From the NCBI RefSeq assembly GCF_905371695.1, contig NZ_CAJPMA010000009.1, positions 1 to 33,014 on the forward strand: 33,014 bases of DNA, in the 5' to 3' direction. The DNA comes from an uncultured Campylobacter sp. GTDB taxonomy: Bacteria > Campylobacterota > Campylobacteria > Campylobacterales > Campylobacteraceae. The notes under the pieces are model-generated. The model did no database searches. It saw only the letters and a program-made list of their open reading frames with translations, and had not been told where the DNA came from. The translations under genes and the position numbers were made by a program. Within the stretch, counting starts at the first letter, position 1; each line of letters starts with the position of its first letter. This document shows positions 1 to 6,634 of this stretch, piece after piece.

Positions 1-573
1 ATTTGGCGCTACCGTCCCGTGCTTAGCGCGGTTTTTATCCCCGTTAGCGGCGAGCTATTTTACGCCGTAAAAGGCTGCGATAGCGGATGCGAAATTTTAA
101 GCGCGGAAAGCAAAACGGGCGAAAACGCGCAAATTTTCGGCGCCGAAAACGAATATTTTAAGGCAAGCGCAAGGTGCGCGATTTTAAAACAAAACCTAAA
201 ATTTAGCCCGCAAAATTTAGCTAAGTCGCGCGCGCTGAGCGGTAAAAATTTAATGTTCGTAAGCGGCGAAACGCCGGCATCCAAGCGCGTCGCGCAAGCG
301 CTAAATTTGCACGAAATCCGCGTAGGCTCGGCGATAAAATTTTGCCTTTTGGCGCGCGGCGAAAGCGGGATTTACTACCGCACGCACGCAAGCAGCATCT
401 GGGACAACGCCGCGGGAGAGCTGATCGCGGCGCAAGCGGGATTTGAGACGATAGATTTAAAATCGGGCGCGATGAGGTATGATCCCGCTCGCCTAGAATG
501 CGGAAAATTCGTCGTAATCGGGCCGGAATTTTCGTCGCGAAAGGATGAAATCTTAGCGCTTTTAGGCAAATAG
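1..573 (+). CDS. cysQ: 3'(2'),5'-bisphosphate nucleotidase CysQ, C-terminal part
   Basis: This is an inositol-monophosphatase-family protein, most likely CysQ, which removes a phosphate from 3'-phosphoadenosine 5'-phosphate and so recycles a by-product of sulfate activation. The frame is open from base 1, where the codons before the GTG at 19 read IWRYRP, so the start and the metal-binding N-terminal motifs lie outside the window and the GTG is not the real start. The C-terminal half carries the family's recognisable end: GSAIKFCLLARGESGIYYR followed by WDNAAGELIAAQAG, equivalent to the SSLKFCLIAEG and WDTAAGHAI blocks of CysQ. The stop at 573 is 9 bp from the convergent stop of the next gene. 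Another IMPase-family phosphatase is possible, but CysQ fits best. Confidence 0.8.
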   Translation: MWRYRPVLSAVFIPVSGELFYAVKGCDSGCEILSAESKTGENAQIFGAENEYFKASARCAILKQNLKFSPQNLAKSRALSGKNLMFVSGETPASKRVAQALNLHEIRVGSAIKFCLLARGESGIYYRTHASSIWDNAAGELIAAQAGFETIDLKSGAMRYDPARLECGKFVVIGPEFSSRKDEILALLGK

Positions 574-582
574 CCGCACGGA

Positions 583-1092
583 TTAAAAATGCCCTTCGCG
601 GTAATCTCGCACGAAATTAAGCGCGTTAGCCGCGTCGTTTTCGGGTTCGCTTACCTCGTAATTAGCGATAATCGCGCCGTTTTTTACGATTATCGTACGG
701 CGAAAGTAAAATTCGCGTCCGTCGCCCGCACGAAACGTAGGCAGATTAAGCGCGGCTCGCAGCGCAAAACCGTCGTCGTTTAAAAACGTATACGGCGCGC
801 CGACGCTCGCCTTAAACTCGGCCTGCGCGGCTAAGCTCTCGTGCGTACCCACGGCGATCACCTCGTACCCAAGCGCCGCAAATTCGCCCGCAAGCGCGGC
901 GTAAGCTAGATTTTGTGGGGTGCAGCCCGTCATGCCGGCGCGAGAATTTAGCTCGCAGGGCAGCGTTTTGCCGCTTTGCCCCATTTTGGGGTAAATCACG
1001 ATGACGCAGTCGTTGCGCCCGGCAAATTCAGAGAGATTAAACTCGCCTCCTTCGCACGTTTTCAGCGAGATATTTTCGGGAAATTTATTCAT
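583..1092 (-). CDS. Peroxiredoxin-like AhpC/TSA redoxin
   Basis: A 169-aa thioredoxin-fold peroxidase of the AhpC/TSA superfamily, expected to reduce peroxides in the cytoplasm. The key block is around residues 52-60 (AGMTGCTPQ), which matches the GCTPQ active-site form found in one subgroup of bacterial peroxiredoxins. Cys57 is the likely peroxidatic residue. In many relatives a second Cys follows four residues later; here that place is Asn61, and the only other nearby Cys is Cys46, so the resolving step may differ. A later block, LNDDGFALRAALNLPTF, is also typical. The start is supported by AAGGA six bases upstream of the ATG. The gene converges on cysQ with a 9-bp gap and is apparently monocistronic. 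There is no signal peptide. Family assignment is firm; substrate is unknown. Confidence 0.8.
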   Translation of the reverse strand: MNKFPENISLKTCEGGEFNLSEFAGRNDCVIVIYPKMGQSGKTLPCELNSRAGMTGCTPQNLAYAALAGEFAALGYEVIAVGTHESLAAQAEFKASVGAPYTFLNDDGFALRAALNLPTFRAGDGREFYFRRTIIVKNGAIIANYEVSEPENDAANALNFVRDYREGHF

Positions 1093-1628
1093 TTTACGTC
1101 CTTTTTTGATTGATTATAGCCGAAATTTTAGCCGTTTTAAACTAACGTTTTTAAAATTTAGGCTTACTTAGGCTTTGCATCGCGCCCGCGGCGTTTAGAC
1201 TCTCGCGGCGGTTTAACCTTTGCTTTTAACGCGCAACCGAGCGAATTTTGCGTTCGAGGCTTTAAATATACGCGCTTACTCGCGGCCGTCAGCGAAGCAC
1301 AAAACCGCGGGCTGCGCCGATAAAGATTCGGCGCGTAGAAACGTCCCGCTTAAACAAATACGTTTACCCCCAGCTACGCCGCAGCGAACTTAATTTTCGC
1401 CGGAGATAAAATTTGCGTTCAAAATCGCAAAATTTTACGCTCAAATTCGCCGTTTTGCCGAAATTTCAAACGCGAAACTAATTTAAACGCCGTGCGGAAA
1501 ATTTCGGGTAAAGCTAGACGCGAGCCCGTCGCGGTCTCGAAATTTTTAAGCTCGCTTAAAGACGCTCGCGAGGCGACGAGTAAAATTTTAAAGCAACGAC
1601 GCATAACGAGCAAAAGAACGCGCGGACT
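1093..1628. other. 536-bp non-coding spacer holding copy 1 of an intergenic repeat
   Basis: No convincing gene is present. The short frames here have no recognisable domain and no ribosome-binding site. A 7-bp perfect stem with a 7-nt loop lies at 1314-1334 (GCGCCGA / TCGGCGC), without a T-run. The part from 1391 to 1605 resembles the spacer at 11918-12111 (see the repeat entries). The end near 1092 carries the leader of the peroxiredoxin gene. Confidence 0.6.
1391..1605 (-). repeat. Intergenic element, copy 1 (downstream of modB)
   Basis: Three blocks shared with 11918-12111 occur in the same order and at similar spacing. Block c is at 1391-1425 (core AAATTTGCGTTCAAAAT), block b at 1510-1518 (AAAGCTAGA) and block a at 1577-1605 (CGAGTAAAATTTTAAAGCAA, followed by CGACGCATA). 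Block a ends 24 bp from the modB stop codon, so on the minus strand the element begins just downstream of modB. No terminal inverted repeats or coding frame were seen. Alignment was by eye. Confidence 0.5.
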
Positions 1629-2312
1629 TCAAAAACGTTTTCGAGACGATGCGCGGTTTACCAGCGACACTACCAGCAGCACCGCAAAACTCACCGCCAG
1701 CATCATCCCCGCGTAAACGTGCGCCTTTGCGTAATCTAGCATTTCTACCGCTTCAAATATCGCGATGCTCGCCACCTTCGTCTCGCCTTCCACGCTGCCG
1801 CCGATCATTAGTACCACGCCGAACTCTCCCATAGTATGCGCGAAACTCACGACGACCGCGGTTAGAAGGCTAGGCTTAATGCCGGGCAGCGCCACGCGAA
1901 ACAGCGTCGCCGCCCAGCCTTTGCCGAGCGACGCGCTAGCCTCGAAAAGCGTCCTCGGTAGCGCACAAAAGCCCGCGTAAACGGGCTGAAACATAAAAGG
2001 CAGCGAATAGATACAGCTGGCTACGACTAGACCCGCGAAATTAAACACCAGCCGCACGCCAAAAATATGCGCAAAAAACGCCCCCGCGGGCGAATAAGGC
2101 GACAGCAACACGAGCAAGTAAAAGCCCAGTACCGAAGGCGGCAGCACGAGCGGCAACGATACTAGCGCCTCTAAGGCGGACTTGCCGCGAAAGTCGCGCC
2201 GCGACATCGCGTAAGCTAGCGGCACGCAAAGGCAAAACAAAATCGCGCTCGTGACGAAGGCTAATTTTAGCGAGACGCAAAAAGGCGTAAAATCAATATC
2301 TGCGATGCTCAT
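1629..2312 (-). CDS. modB: Molybdate ABC transporter permease ModB
   Basis: ModB (227 aa) forms the membrane channel of the molybdate importer, taking substrate from periplasmic ModA and driven by ModC. The sequence has about five hydrophobic segments. It carries the permease EAA loop near residues 123-148 (EASASLGKGWAATLFRVALP), which docks onto the ATPase, and the typical LPLVLPPSVLGFYLL and HTMGEFGVVLMIGG blocks of molybdate permeases. Length is normal for the family. The ATG overlaps the stop of the upstream 98-aa ORF (ATGA), and AGAAAGG lies about 7 bases upstream, so it has its own ribosome-binding site inside that ORF. It is the last gene of the mod operon. Confidence 0.95.
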   Translation of the reverse strand: MSIADIDFTPFCVSLKLAFVTSAILFCLCVPLAYAMSRRDFRGKSALEALVSLPLVLPPSVLGFYLLVLLSPYSPAGAFFAHIFGVRLVFNFAGLVVASCIYSLPFMFQPVYAGFCALPRTLFEASASLGKGWAATLFRVALPGIKPSLLTAVVVSFAHTMGEFGVVLMIGGSVEGETKVASIAIFEAVEMLDYAKAHVYAGMMLAVSFAVLLVVSLVNRASSRKRF

Positions 2313-2605
2313 AAAAGCGCCTTTCTACGGGATTTTGCGAGAAATTTGAAGCTAAAATTTAAGCGGTAAAATTCGGCTTTATTTTTTACCGCTTCGGCTA
2401 AGGATTTTAGCGCGGCGGAAGCGAAATTTCCGCGACGAATTTCATACGGGGCATAAGCGCGAATTTTATGTGAAAATTTACGAAACGCAAATACGAAATT
2501 TTGAAAATCCCGTAAGAGAACAAGCGTAAAATTCGCGCCGAACGCTAATTCCTCCGCAAAAACGCGAGATTTTAGACGCCGCGCGAAATCGCTAGAATTT
2601 TTCAT
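2309..2605 (-). CDS. Unknown 98-aa basic protein inside the mod operon
   Basis: I do not recognise this ORF. It overlaps modC upstream and modB downstream by ATGA at both ends, which looks like translational coupling. The predicted protein is strongly basic and aromatic-rich (many K, R, F), with no signal peptide, no clear membrane helix and no known motif. Codons follow the window's habits (GCG for Ala, CGC/CGT for Arg). Against it being real, there is no good ribosome-binding site before the ATG, and the composition resembles chance translation of AAATTT-rich spacer DNA. Most Campylobacter mod operons I know place modB and modC directly together. It may be a young gene, a remnant, or spacer that happens to stay open. 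Confidence 0.4.
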   Translation of the reverse strand: MKNSSDFARRLKSRVFAEELAFGANFTLVLLRDFQNFVFAFRKFSHKIRAYAPYEIRRGNFASAALKSLAEAVKNKAEFYRLNFSFKFLAKSRRKALL

Positions 2606-3471
2606 TTTTCGCGCTTTTTTAGCGTCATATTAAACGCCTTAGCGCTGACGACTACCTCGCTGCCTTCGCCTAGCCCGCGCGCTTCGGCGGCGCTTAATAC
2701 GACTTCGCACAGCTGATGCCCTACTTGCGCTAGCGCGACGTATGCGGCGTCCGCGCGCTTGATACTTAAAATTTTACCGTTAAACGCCAGTTTTTGCGAG
2801 CCCGCTCTTTGCAAGAAAATTTCATCCGGCGTCCCCTCGCGCGCTATCTTGCCGCCCTCAATCTCAAACACCCGCGCCGCTAGCCTATAAATCTCGCTCA
2901 CGTCGTGGCTTACTATGATCGCGCTTATGCAAAACTCCGCGTGAAGCGCGGCTAAATGCTCTTGCAGCTTGCCTCGCATCGAGTTATCAAGCGCGCTTAG
3001 CGGCTCGTCCAGCAGTAAAATTTCCGGTCTTCTCATTAATGCGCGCGCAAGCGCTACGCGCTGCTTTTGACCGCCGGAAAGCCGCGATATAGAGGCCTTT
3101 TCGAGTCCGCCCAGCTCGCAAATTTCAAGCAGCTTCGCCGCGAGCGCCCTATCTTTGGCCGCGAAGAGCAAATTTTCAAGCACGTTCATATTTTCAAATA
3201 ACGCGTAATCTTGAAATAAAAAGCCTACGTTTCGGCGCTGCGCAGCTAAATTTACGCCCGCGTCCGAGTCGAAGAACACGCGCTCGCCCGCGCTTATACG
3301 CCCCTCTTCCGGCGTCTCAAACCCCGCGATCAAGCGCAAAATCGTACTTTTACCCGCACCACTAGCTCCGTAAAGCGCGACGAATTCACCCTTTTTAAAG
3401 CAAAAATCGGCATCTAGCGTAAATTCTCCGCCCGCGCCGTTTAGTCGCTTCTTGCACGCGATTTTTATCAT
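2602..3471 (-). CDS. modC: Molybdate ABC transporter ATP-binding protein ModC
   Basis: ModC (289 aa) is the cytoplasmic ATPase that powers molybdate import through ModB. All ABC motifs are visible: Walker A GASGAGKST at 35-43, Q-loop Gln87 (FLFQDYALF), signature LSGGQKQR at 131-138, Walker B ILLLDEP at 151-157, and switch His189 in IIVSHD. Residues from about 220 on form a C-terminal TOBE/Mop-like domain, ending in the VVVSAKAFNMTL pattern usual for ModC regulatory domains. The ATG overlaps the DUF488 gene stop (ATGA), and its own stop overlaps the 98-aa ORF. The length is shorter than E. coli ModC (about 350 aa), consistent with one TOBE unit instead of a full di-Mop region. Confidence 0.95.
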   Translation of the reverse strand: MIKIACKKRLNGAGGEFTLDADFCFKKGEFVALYGASGAGKSTILRLIAGFETPEEGRISAGERVFFDSDAGVNLAAQRRNVGFLFQDYALFENMNVLENLLFAAKDRALAAKLLEICELGGLEKASISRLSGGQKQRVALARALMRRPEILLLDEPLSALDNSMRGKLQEHLAALHAEFCISAIIVSHDVSEIYRLAARVFEIEGGKIAREGTPDEIFLQRAGSQKLAFNGKILSIKRADAAYVALAQVGHQLCEVVLSAAEARGLGEGSEVVVSAKAFNMTLKKREK

Positions 3472-3833
3472 TTACCGCCCTGCGTCAACGCCTCTAAAAG
3501 CACGCTTACGTGACTGCGTTTCAAATCTTTGGCCGCGGTTACTAGCAAAATCCGTCCGCGCTCTCCGGCTAAATTTCGCAAATTTTTAAGCGCCGTCGCG
3601 GCGGGTTCGTCTTTTAGTTCGCTTTTGTAGCGCGCGGCGAATTCGTCAAAATCGATCAAATTTTTATGAAACGCGCTACGAAGCTCGGCGCTGGGCGTAA
3701 CCTCTTTTAGCCACGTAAATTTCGCGAATTTCGCCTTTATTACGCCTCTTGGATACAAGCGGTCGATAAAAAACGCGGGTTCGTCTCCCGAAATTTCCGC
3801 GTTAAGATCGTAAATTCTAGCAACTTCAAACAT
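3468..3833 (-). CDS. DUF488 family protein in the mod operon
   Basis: A 121-aa member of the DUF488 (YeaO-like) family, whose function is unknown. Diagnostic residues are DRLYPRG at about 24-30, WLKEVTPSAELRSAF at about 41-55, and a C-terminal LLVTAAKDLKRSHVSVL segment matching the usual alpha/beta ending of the family. It has an AGGAAA ribosome-binding site before the ATG. It starts 8 bp after the TOBE gene and its stop overlaps the modC start, so it is cotranscribed with the transporter. I do not recall DUF488 as a regular mod-operon member; the tight coupling suggests either a link to molybdate or oxyanion metabolism or incidental insertion. There is no signal peptide, so it is probably cytoplasmic. 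Confidence 0.85.
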   Translation of the reverse strand: MFEVARIYDLNAEISGDEPAFFIDRLYPRGVIKAKFAKFTWLKEVTPSAELRSAFHKNLIDFDEFAARYKSELKDEPAATALKNLRNLAGERGRILLVTAAKDLKRSHVSVLLEALTQGGK

Positions 3834-3841
3834 TTTGTTTC

Positions 3842-4243
3842 CTAATTTTGAATATAAACCGACGCGGCTTTTACGTACGCAAAAACGCGCTTATTTAGCC
3901 GCAAGCCGAGCCTACGGCAAGAAGCGGCGCTAATTACCGCGTCAAACTCGGCAAAGCCGCATTTTAAGCCCAGCTCGCATAAAATTTCGCCGTTATTAAG
4001 TGACGCGATTTCGCAGGCGATTTCATTCTCCGCCGAGCACTCTTTAAGCGGCGTGGCCGCGATAATAACGTCCGAACTTTTAAAGCAAAGCTCTACGGCG
4101 TCGCCCTCCTTGGCGTCCGAAGGGTTTAAAGATAGCATAAAAAGGCGTAAATTCTTATCTAAATTTTCGGCTCCGAGCGCCTTAAATTCGTAAAAGTTCA
4201 CGCCCTCGTTCGTTTTAATAGATAAAATTTCCGCTTTTATCAT
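3842..4243 (-). CDS. TOBE (Mop) domain molybdate-binding protein
   Basis: A 133-aa protein with two weakly conserved TOBE/Mop-like halves, about residues 1-63 and 68-131. Each has the beta-rich pattern of molybdate-binding modules, ending in VELCFKSSDVIIA and KRVFAYVKAASVYI. Mop proteins bind molybdate or tungstate oxyanions in the cytoplasm and may store them or feed cofactor synthesis. The position between modA and modC matches the small TOBE gene I remember in the C. jejuni mod operon (Cj0302c). The start overlaps the modA stop by 4 bp (ATGA). Whether both halves bind metal cannot be judged from sequence alone. Confidence 0.75.
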   Translation of the reverse strand: MIKAEILSIKTNEGVNFYEFKALGAENLDKNLRLFMLSLNPSDAKEGDAVELCFKSSDVIIAATPLKECSAENEIACEIASLNNGEILCELGLKCGFAEFDAVISAASCRRLGLRLNKRVFAYVKAASVYIQN

Positions 4244-4992
4244 TTCTGCGGAACGTTATAGCCGAATTTTTTGAAAATTTCACGCGCCTTATCGCCTAAA
4301 ATAAACTCGTAAAACGCGCGAGCTTCGGCGTTATTTTCGGCGCGCTTGGTTAGCACGACGCCTTGGTCGATAGGCGTATAAAGCGAAGCGTCCACGAACG
4401 CGTAGTTAACGCCTTGCTTATACTGCGCCATTTTTGGATCGTATAGCGCGCTAGCTGCGATAAATCCGACGTCCGCCGCGCTTAAAGCTTGCGAAAGCGT
4501 CTCGGAAATTTTTTGCGTCCAGACGATATTTTTCTCGACTTCGTCGTAAATTTTAGCGTTTTTTAGCGCTTCTACGCTAGCCCTGCCGTAAGGCGCGGTA
4601 GCCGGATTTGCGATAGAAATAGCCTTTAATCCTTTAACCGCCGCGATACCTTTGCTAAAATCAACGTCTCTTACGCTAAACATAGCTAGCGCTCCTTGCG
4701 CGTAGATCACGGGTTTGGTAGCCGCAAAGCCGTTCTCGTCCAGCTTTTTAACAAAACCCATATCGGCGGCCAAAAACACGTCCGCGGGCGCGCCGTTTTG
4801 CACTTGCGTTACCATCGCTCCGCTGGCTCCTAGCGTTAGATTTACCTTGACGGTCGGATTTTGCTTGTTAAATTCCGCGATTAATTCCGGAAAAGCATAG
4901 CTCGTATTTGCCGCCGCAAATACGTTTATCTCTCCGGCCGCCGCCGCGATAGCGAGTAAAACGCTCGCAACGAAAACGAAAATTTTTCTCAT
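4240..4992 (-). CDS. modA: Molybdate ABC transporter periplasmic binding protein ModA
   Basis: ModA (250 aa) captures molybdate, and often tungstate, in the periplasm. Residues 1-19 are a Sec signal peptide (MRKIFVFVASVLLAIAAAA), with cleavage probably just before GEINVFAAA. The mature protein shows the family sequence: FAAANTSYAFPEL, LGASGAMVTQVQNGAPADVFLAAD, the hinge region IANPATAPYGRASVEAL, and TPIDQGVVL near the C-terminus. The conserved Ser/Ala-rich loops correspond to the oxyanion-coordinating sites. The gene starts one base after the modE stop and overlaps the TOBE gene at its end, so it is in the modE-led operon and probably regulated by ModE. Confidence 0.95.
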   Translation of the reverse strand: MRKIFVFVASVLLAIAAAAGEINVFAAANTSYAFPELIAEFNKQNPTVKVNLTLGASGAMVTQVQNGAPADVFLAADMGFVKKLDENGFAATKPVIYAQGALAMFSVRDVDFSKGIAAVKGLKAISIANPATAPYGRASVEALKNAKIYDEVEKNIVWTQKISETLSQALSAADVGFIAASALYDPKMAQYKQGVNYAFVDASLYTPIDQGVVLTKRAENNAEARAFYEFILGDKAREIFKKFGYNVPQK

Positions 4993-4993
4993 T

Positions 4994-5770
4994 TTATACT
5001 CCTATGATGATTTGAGATTGATCGATATGCGCCGTTAGCTCGTCGCCCGCGCCGATTTGTAAATTCATCGCCTCTTGCTTTGAAATTATCGCGGTTAACG
5101 TCTGTTCGTTGCCAATTTCGAGAGAAATTTCGGCGCTTGACTCGCCGATTTTAGCTTCGATAACCTTGCCGTTTAGATTATTTTGCGAGTCGGGCCGCGC
5201 GCTTTTTGCCAGCGTTACGGACGGGGCTTTAAAGATAAAAACTACCTTTTTGCCCGGCTCTAAGCCCAAATTTTTCTCGCTTTCGCGCGTGATCGTCGCC
5301 GCTAAAATTTCCCCGCCCGCGAGGCGCGCTAAAATTTGAGTATTTACCGCGCCCGTTTTTATCTGCGTAATCTCGCAGGCTAGCTGGTTGCGAGCGCTTA
5401 AATTTAGGCTCATTCGGTTTAGATTAATAACGTCTAATTCGTCGAAATCGACCTTCTCGCAAAGCCTAGATAAAAATTCCTTCTGCGCCTCTTGCAGCGC
5501 GTCGTAAAGCGCGATCATCCTCTCTCCGTAAGGGCTTAACTGCGAGCCGCTGTTTTTCTTGCTTCCTTCGGCTCGCACGATGAGCGGTTTTGGGCTTTTA
5601 TTATTAATAATATCTAAGCTGTCCCACGCGTTTTTATACGAGATACCCACGACGTCGGCGGCTTTGGTTATGCTTTTAGTTTGTTTAACCGCCTTTAAAA
5701 GCGCGATATGCTTGCCTAAAACGTGCGTACCCGCGTCTAAAAAAAACTCTAAATTTACGTCCGCTTTCAT
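4994..5770 (-). CDS. modE: Molybdate-responsive regulator ModE
   Basis: A 258-aa ModE-type transcription factor. Residues about 10-105 form a LysR-like winged helix-turn-helix, with the characteristic block KSITKAADVVGISYKNAWDS at 32-51. Residues about 124-187 and 196-258 are two Mop/TOBE domains, the second containing NGKVIEAKIGESSAEISLEI and ending with AHIDQSQIIIGV. When molybdate is bound, ModE usually represses the mod genes. Here it is the first gene of the operon, so autoregulation is likely, and a repeated AT-rich motif lies in its upstream region. The ATG is preceded by AAGGGAG. Full length for the family. Confidence 0.92.
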   Translation of the reverse strand: MKADVNLEFFLDAGTHVLGKHIALLKAVKQTKSITKAADVVGISYKNAWDSLDIINNKSPKPLIVRAEGSKKNSGSQLSPYGERMIALYDALQEAQKEFLSRLCEKVDFDELDVINLNRMSLNLSARNQLACEITQIKTGAVNTQILARLAGGEILAATITRESEKNLGLEPGKKVVFIFKAPSVTLAKSARPDSQNNLNGKVIEAKIGESSAEISLEIGNEQTLTAIISKQEAMNLQIGAGDELTAHIDQSQIIIGV

Positions 5771-5790
5771 TTTTCTCCCTTAAAATTTTC

Positions 5791-5826
5791 AGTATAAAAA
5801 AATAATTTCGTTAGTATAAAAAAATA
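5791..5826. promoter_or_regulatory. modE promoter region with a 14-bp direct repeat (possible ModE operator)
   Basis: AGTATAAAAAAATA occurs exactly twice, at 5791-5804 and 5813-5826, 22 bp start to start (about two helical turns). On the minus strand each copy ends in TATACT, a good Campylobacter -10; the nearer one lies about 20 bp before the modE ATG. The sequence TTCGTTAGTATA at 5807-5818 resembles one half (CGTTATAT) of the E. coli ModE site. The operator role is an inference from position. Confidence 0.45.
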
Positions 5827-5844
5827 TATATTTAAGCTAGCTTA

Positions 5845-5864
5845 AAATTTCGGGCCCGAAATTT
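5845..5864. promoter_or_regulatory. 20-bp perfect palindrome between modE and mlaA
   Basis: AAATTTCGGG at 5845-5854 is followed directly by its reverse complement at 5855-5864, with no loop. It lies in the 152-bp divergent region, about 40 bp downstream of one promoter candidate and 25 bp upstream of the mlaA -10. Zero spacing favours a protein-binding site over an RNA hairpin. AAATTT is very common in this DNA, which raises the chance level. Confidence 0.4.
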
Positions 5865-5888
5865 ACTTATTTCAAAGTTATAAAAAGA

Positions 5889-5894
5889 TAAAAT
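5889..5894 (+). promoter_or_regulatory. Candidate -10 of the mla operon
   Basis: TAAAAT preceded by AAGA lies 28 bp upstream of the mlaA ATG, and AAGGA (5913-5917) gives the ribosome-binding site. Campylobacter sigma-70 promoters rely mainly on the -10, so no -35 is expected. Confidence 0.4.
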
Positions 5895-5922
5895 CTAGGT
5901 TCAAATTTTAACAAGGAAAAAT

Positions 5923-6633
5923 ATGCGCTTTTTTATATCGATACTCTTTTGCGCGGCGCTGGCATTAGGCGCGCAAAGCGAAAATTTAGATAAAAATACG
6001 AGCGATTTCGACGTAGAGTTTAAAGAAACTACGCCCATCGCGGACCCGCTTAGCGGTTACAACCGAGCAATGACTAGCTTTAACGACGCTTTTTACGAAT
6101 ACGCTCTAATCCCCGTAGCGCGAGGCTACGCCTACGTCGTGCCCAAATCCGCTAGAACGGCGGTTTCAAACTTTTTTGATAACCTAATGTTTCCCGTTCG
6201 CTTCGTAAATAACCTGCTTCAATTTAAATTTAAAAACGCGGGCGAAGAGACGCTACGATTTTTAGCAAATACTATCATAGGCTTCGGCGGACTAACCGAC
6301 GGAGCGCAGTATTACGGGCTAACCAAACGCGACGAGGACTTCGGACAGACGCTTGGAGCCTGGGGGCTCGGCGGCGGATTTCACGTCGTGCTGCCCGTGC
6401 TAGGGCCTTCAAACGCGCGCGACGTAGTAGGGCTTGTAGGAGATGCGTTTTTAAATCCGGTAAATTACCTAGACAGCCACTGGGCGGCATTCGGCATTAA
6501 CGCGTATAAATACCTAAACGACTTTTCGCACGATCCCAATGCCTACGACAATCTCAAAAAAGACGCCGTGGATTTATATCCGTTTTTACGCGACGCCTAC
6601 GAGCAGCGTCGCAACCACCTAATCAAGGAATAA
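5923..6633 (+). CDS. mlaA: MlaA (VacJ) family outer-membrane lipid protein
   Basis: MlaA sits in the outer membrane and removes misplaced phospholipids from the outer leaflet, passing them to periplasmic MlaC. The 236-aa protein has a signal sequence (about residues 1-17). The full VacJ pattern follows: DPLSGYNRAMTSFND, FDNLMFPVRFVNNLLQ, GEETLRFLANTIIGFGGLTD, EDFGQTLGAWGLGGGFHVVLPVLGPS, then NPVNYLD. No canonical lipobox is visible; Cys10 lies inside the hydrophobic core, so lipid anchoring is uncertain, unlike E. coli MlaA. It is the first gene of a three-gene operon with mlaC 1 bp downstream, and matches the locus I recall as Cj1371-Cj1373. Confidence 0.92.
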   Translation: MRFFISILFCAALALGAQSENLDKNTSDFDVEFKETTPIADPLSGYNRAMTSFNDAFYEYALIPVARGYAYVVPKSARTAVSNFFDNLMFPVRFVNNLLQFKFKNAGEETLRFLANTIIGFGGLTDGAQYYGLTKRDEDFGQTLGAWGLGGGFHVVLPVLGPSNARDVVGLVGDAFLNPVNYLDSHWAAFGINAYKYLNDFSHDPNAYDNLKKDAVDLYPFLRDAYEQRRNHLIKE

Positions 6634-6634
6634 A

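Noticed and set aside
583..1092. Selenocysteine-containing peroxiredoxin, prompted by selC in the window
   Set aside because: The active-site codon is Cys and the frame has no internal TGA.
1492..1716. 74-codon plus-strand frame running from spacer into the modB 3' end
   Set aside because: Overlaps modB antisense and the intergenic element; no protein features.
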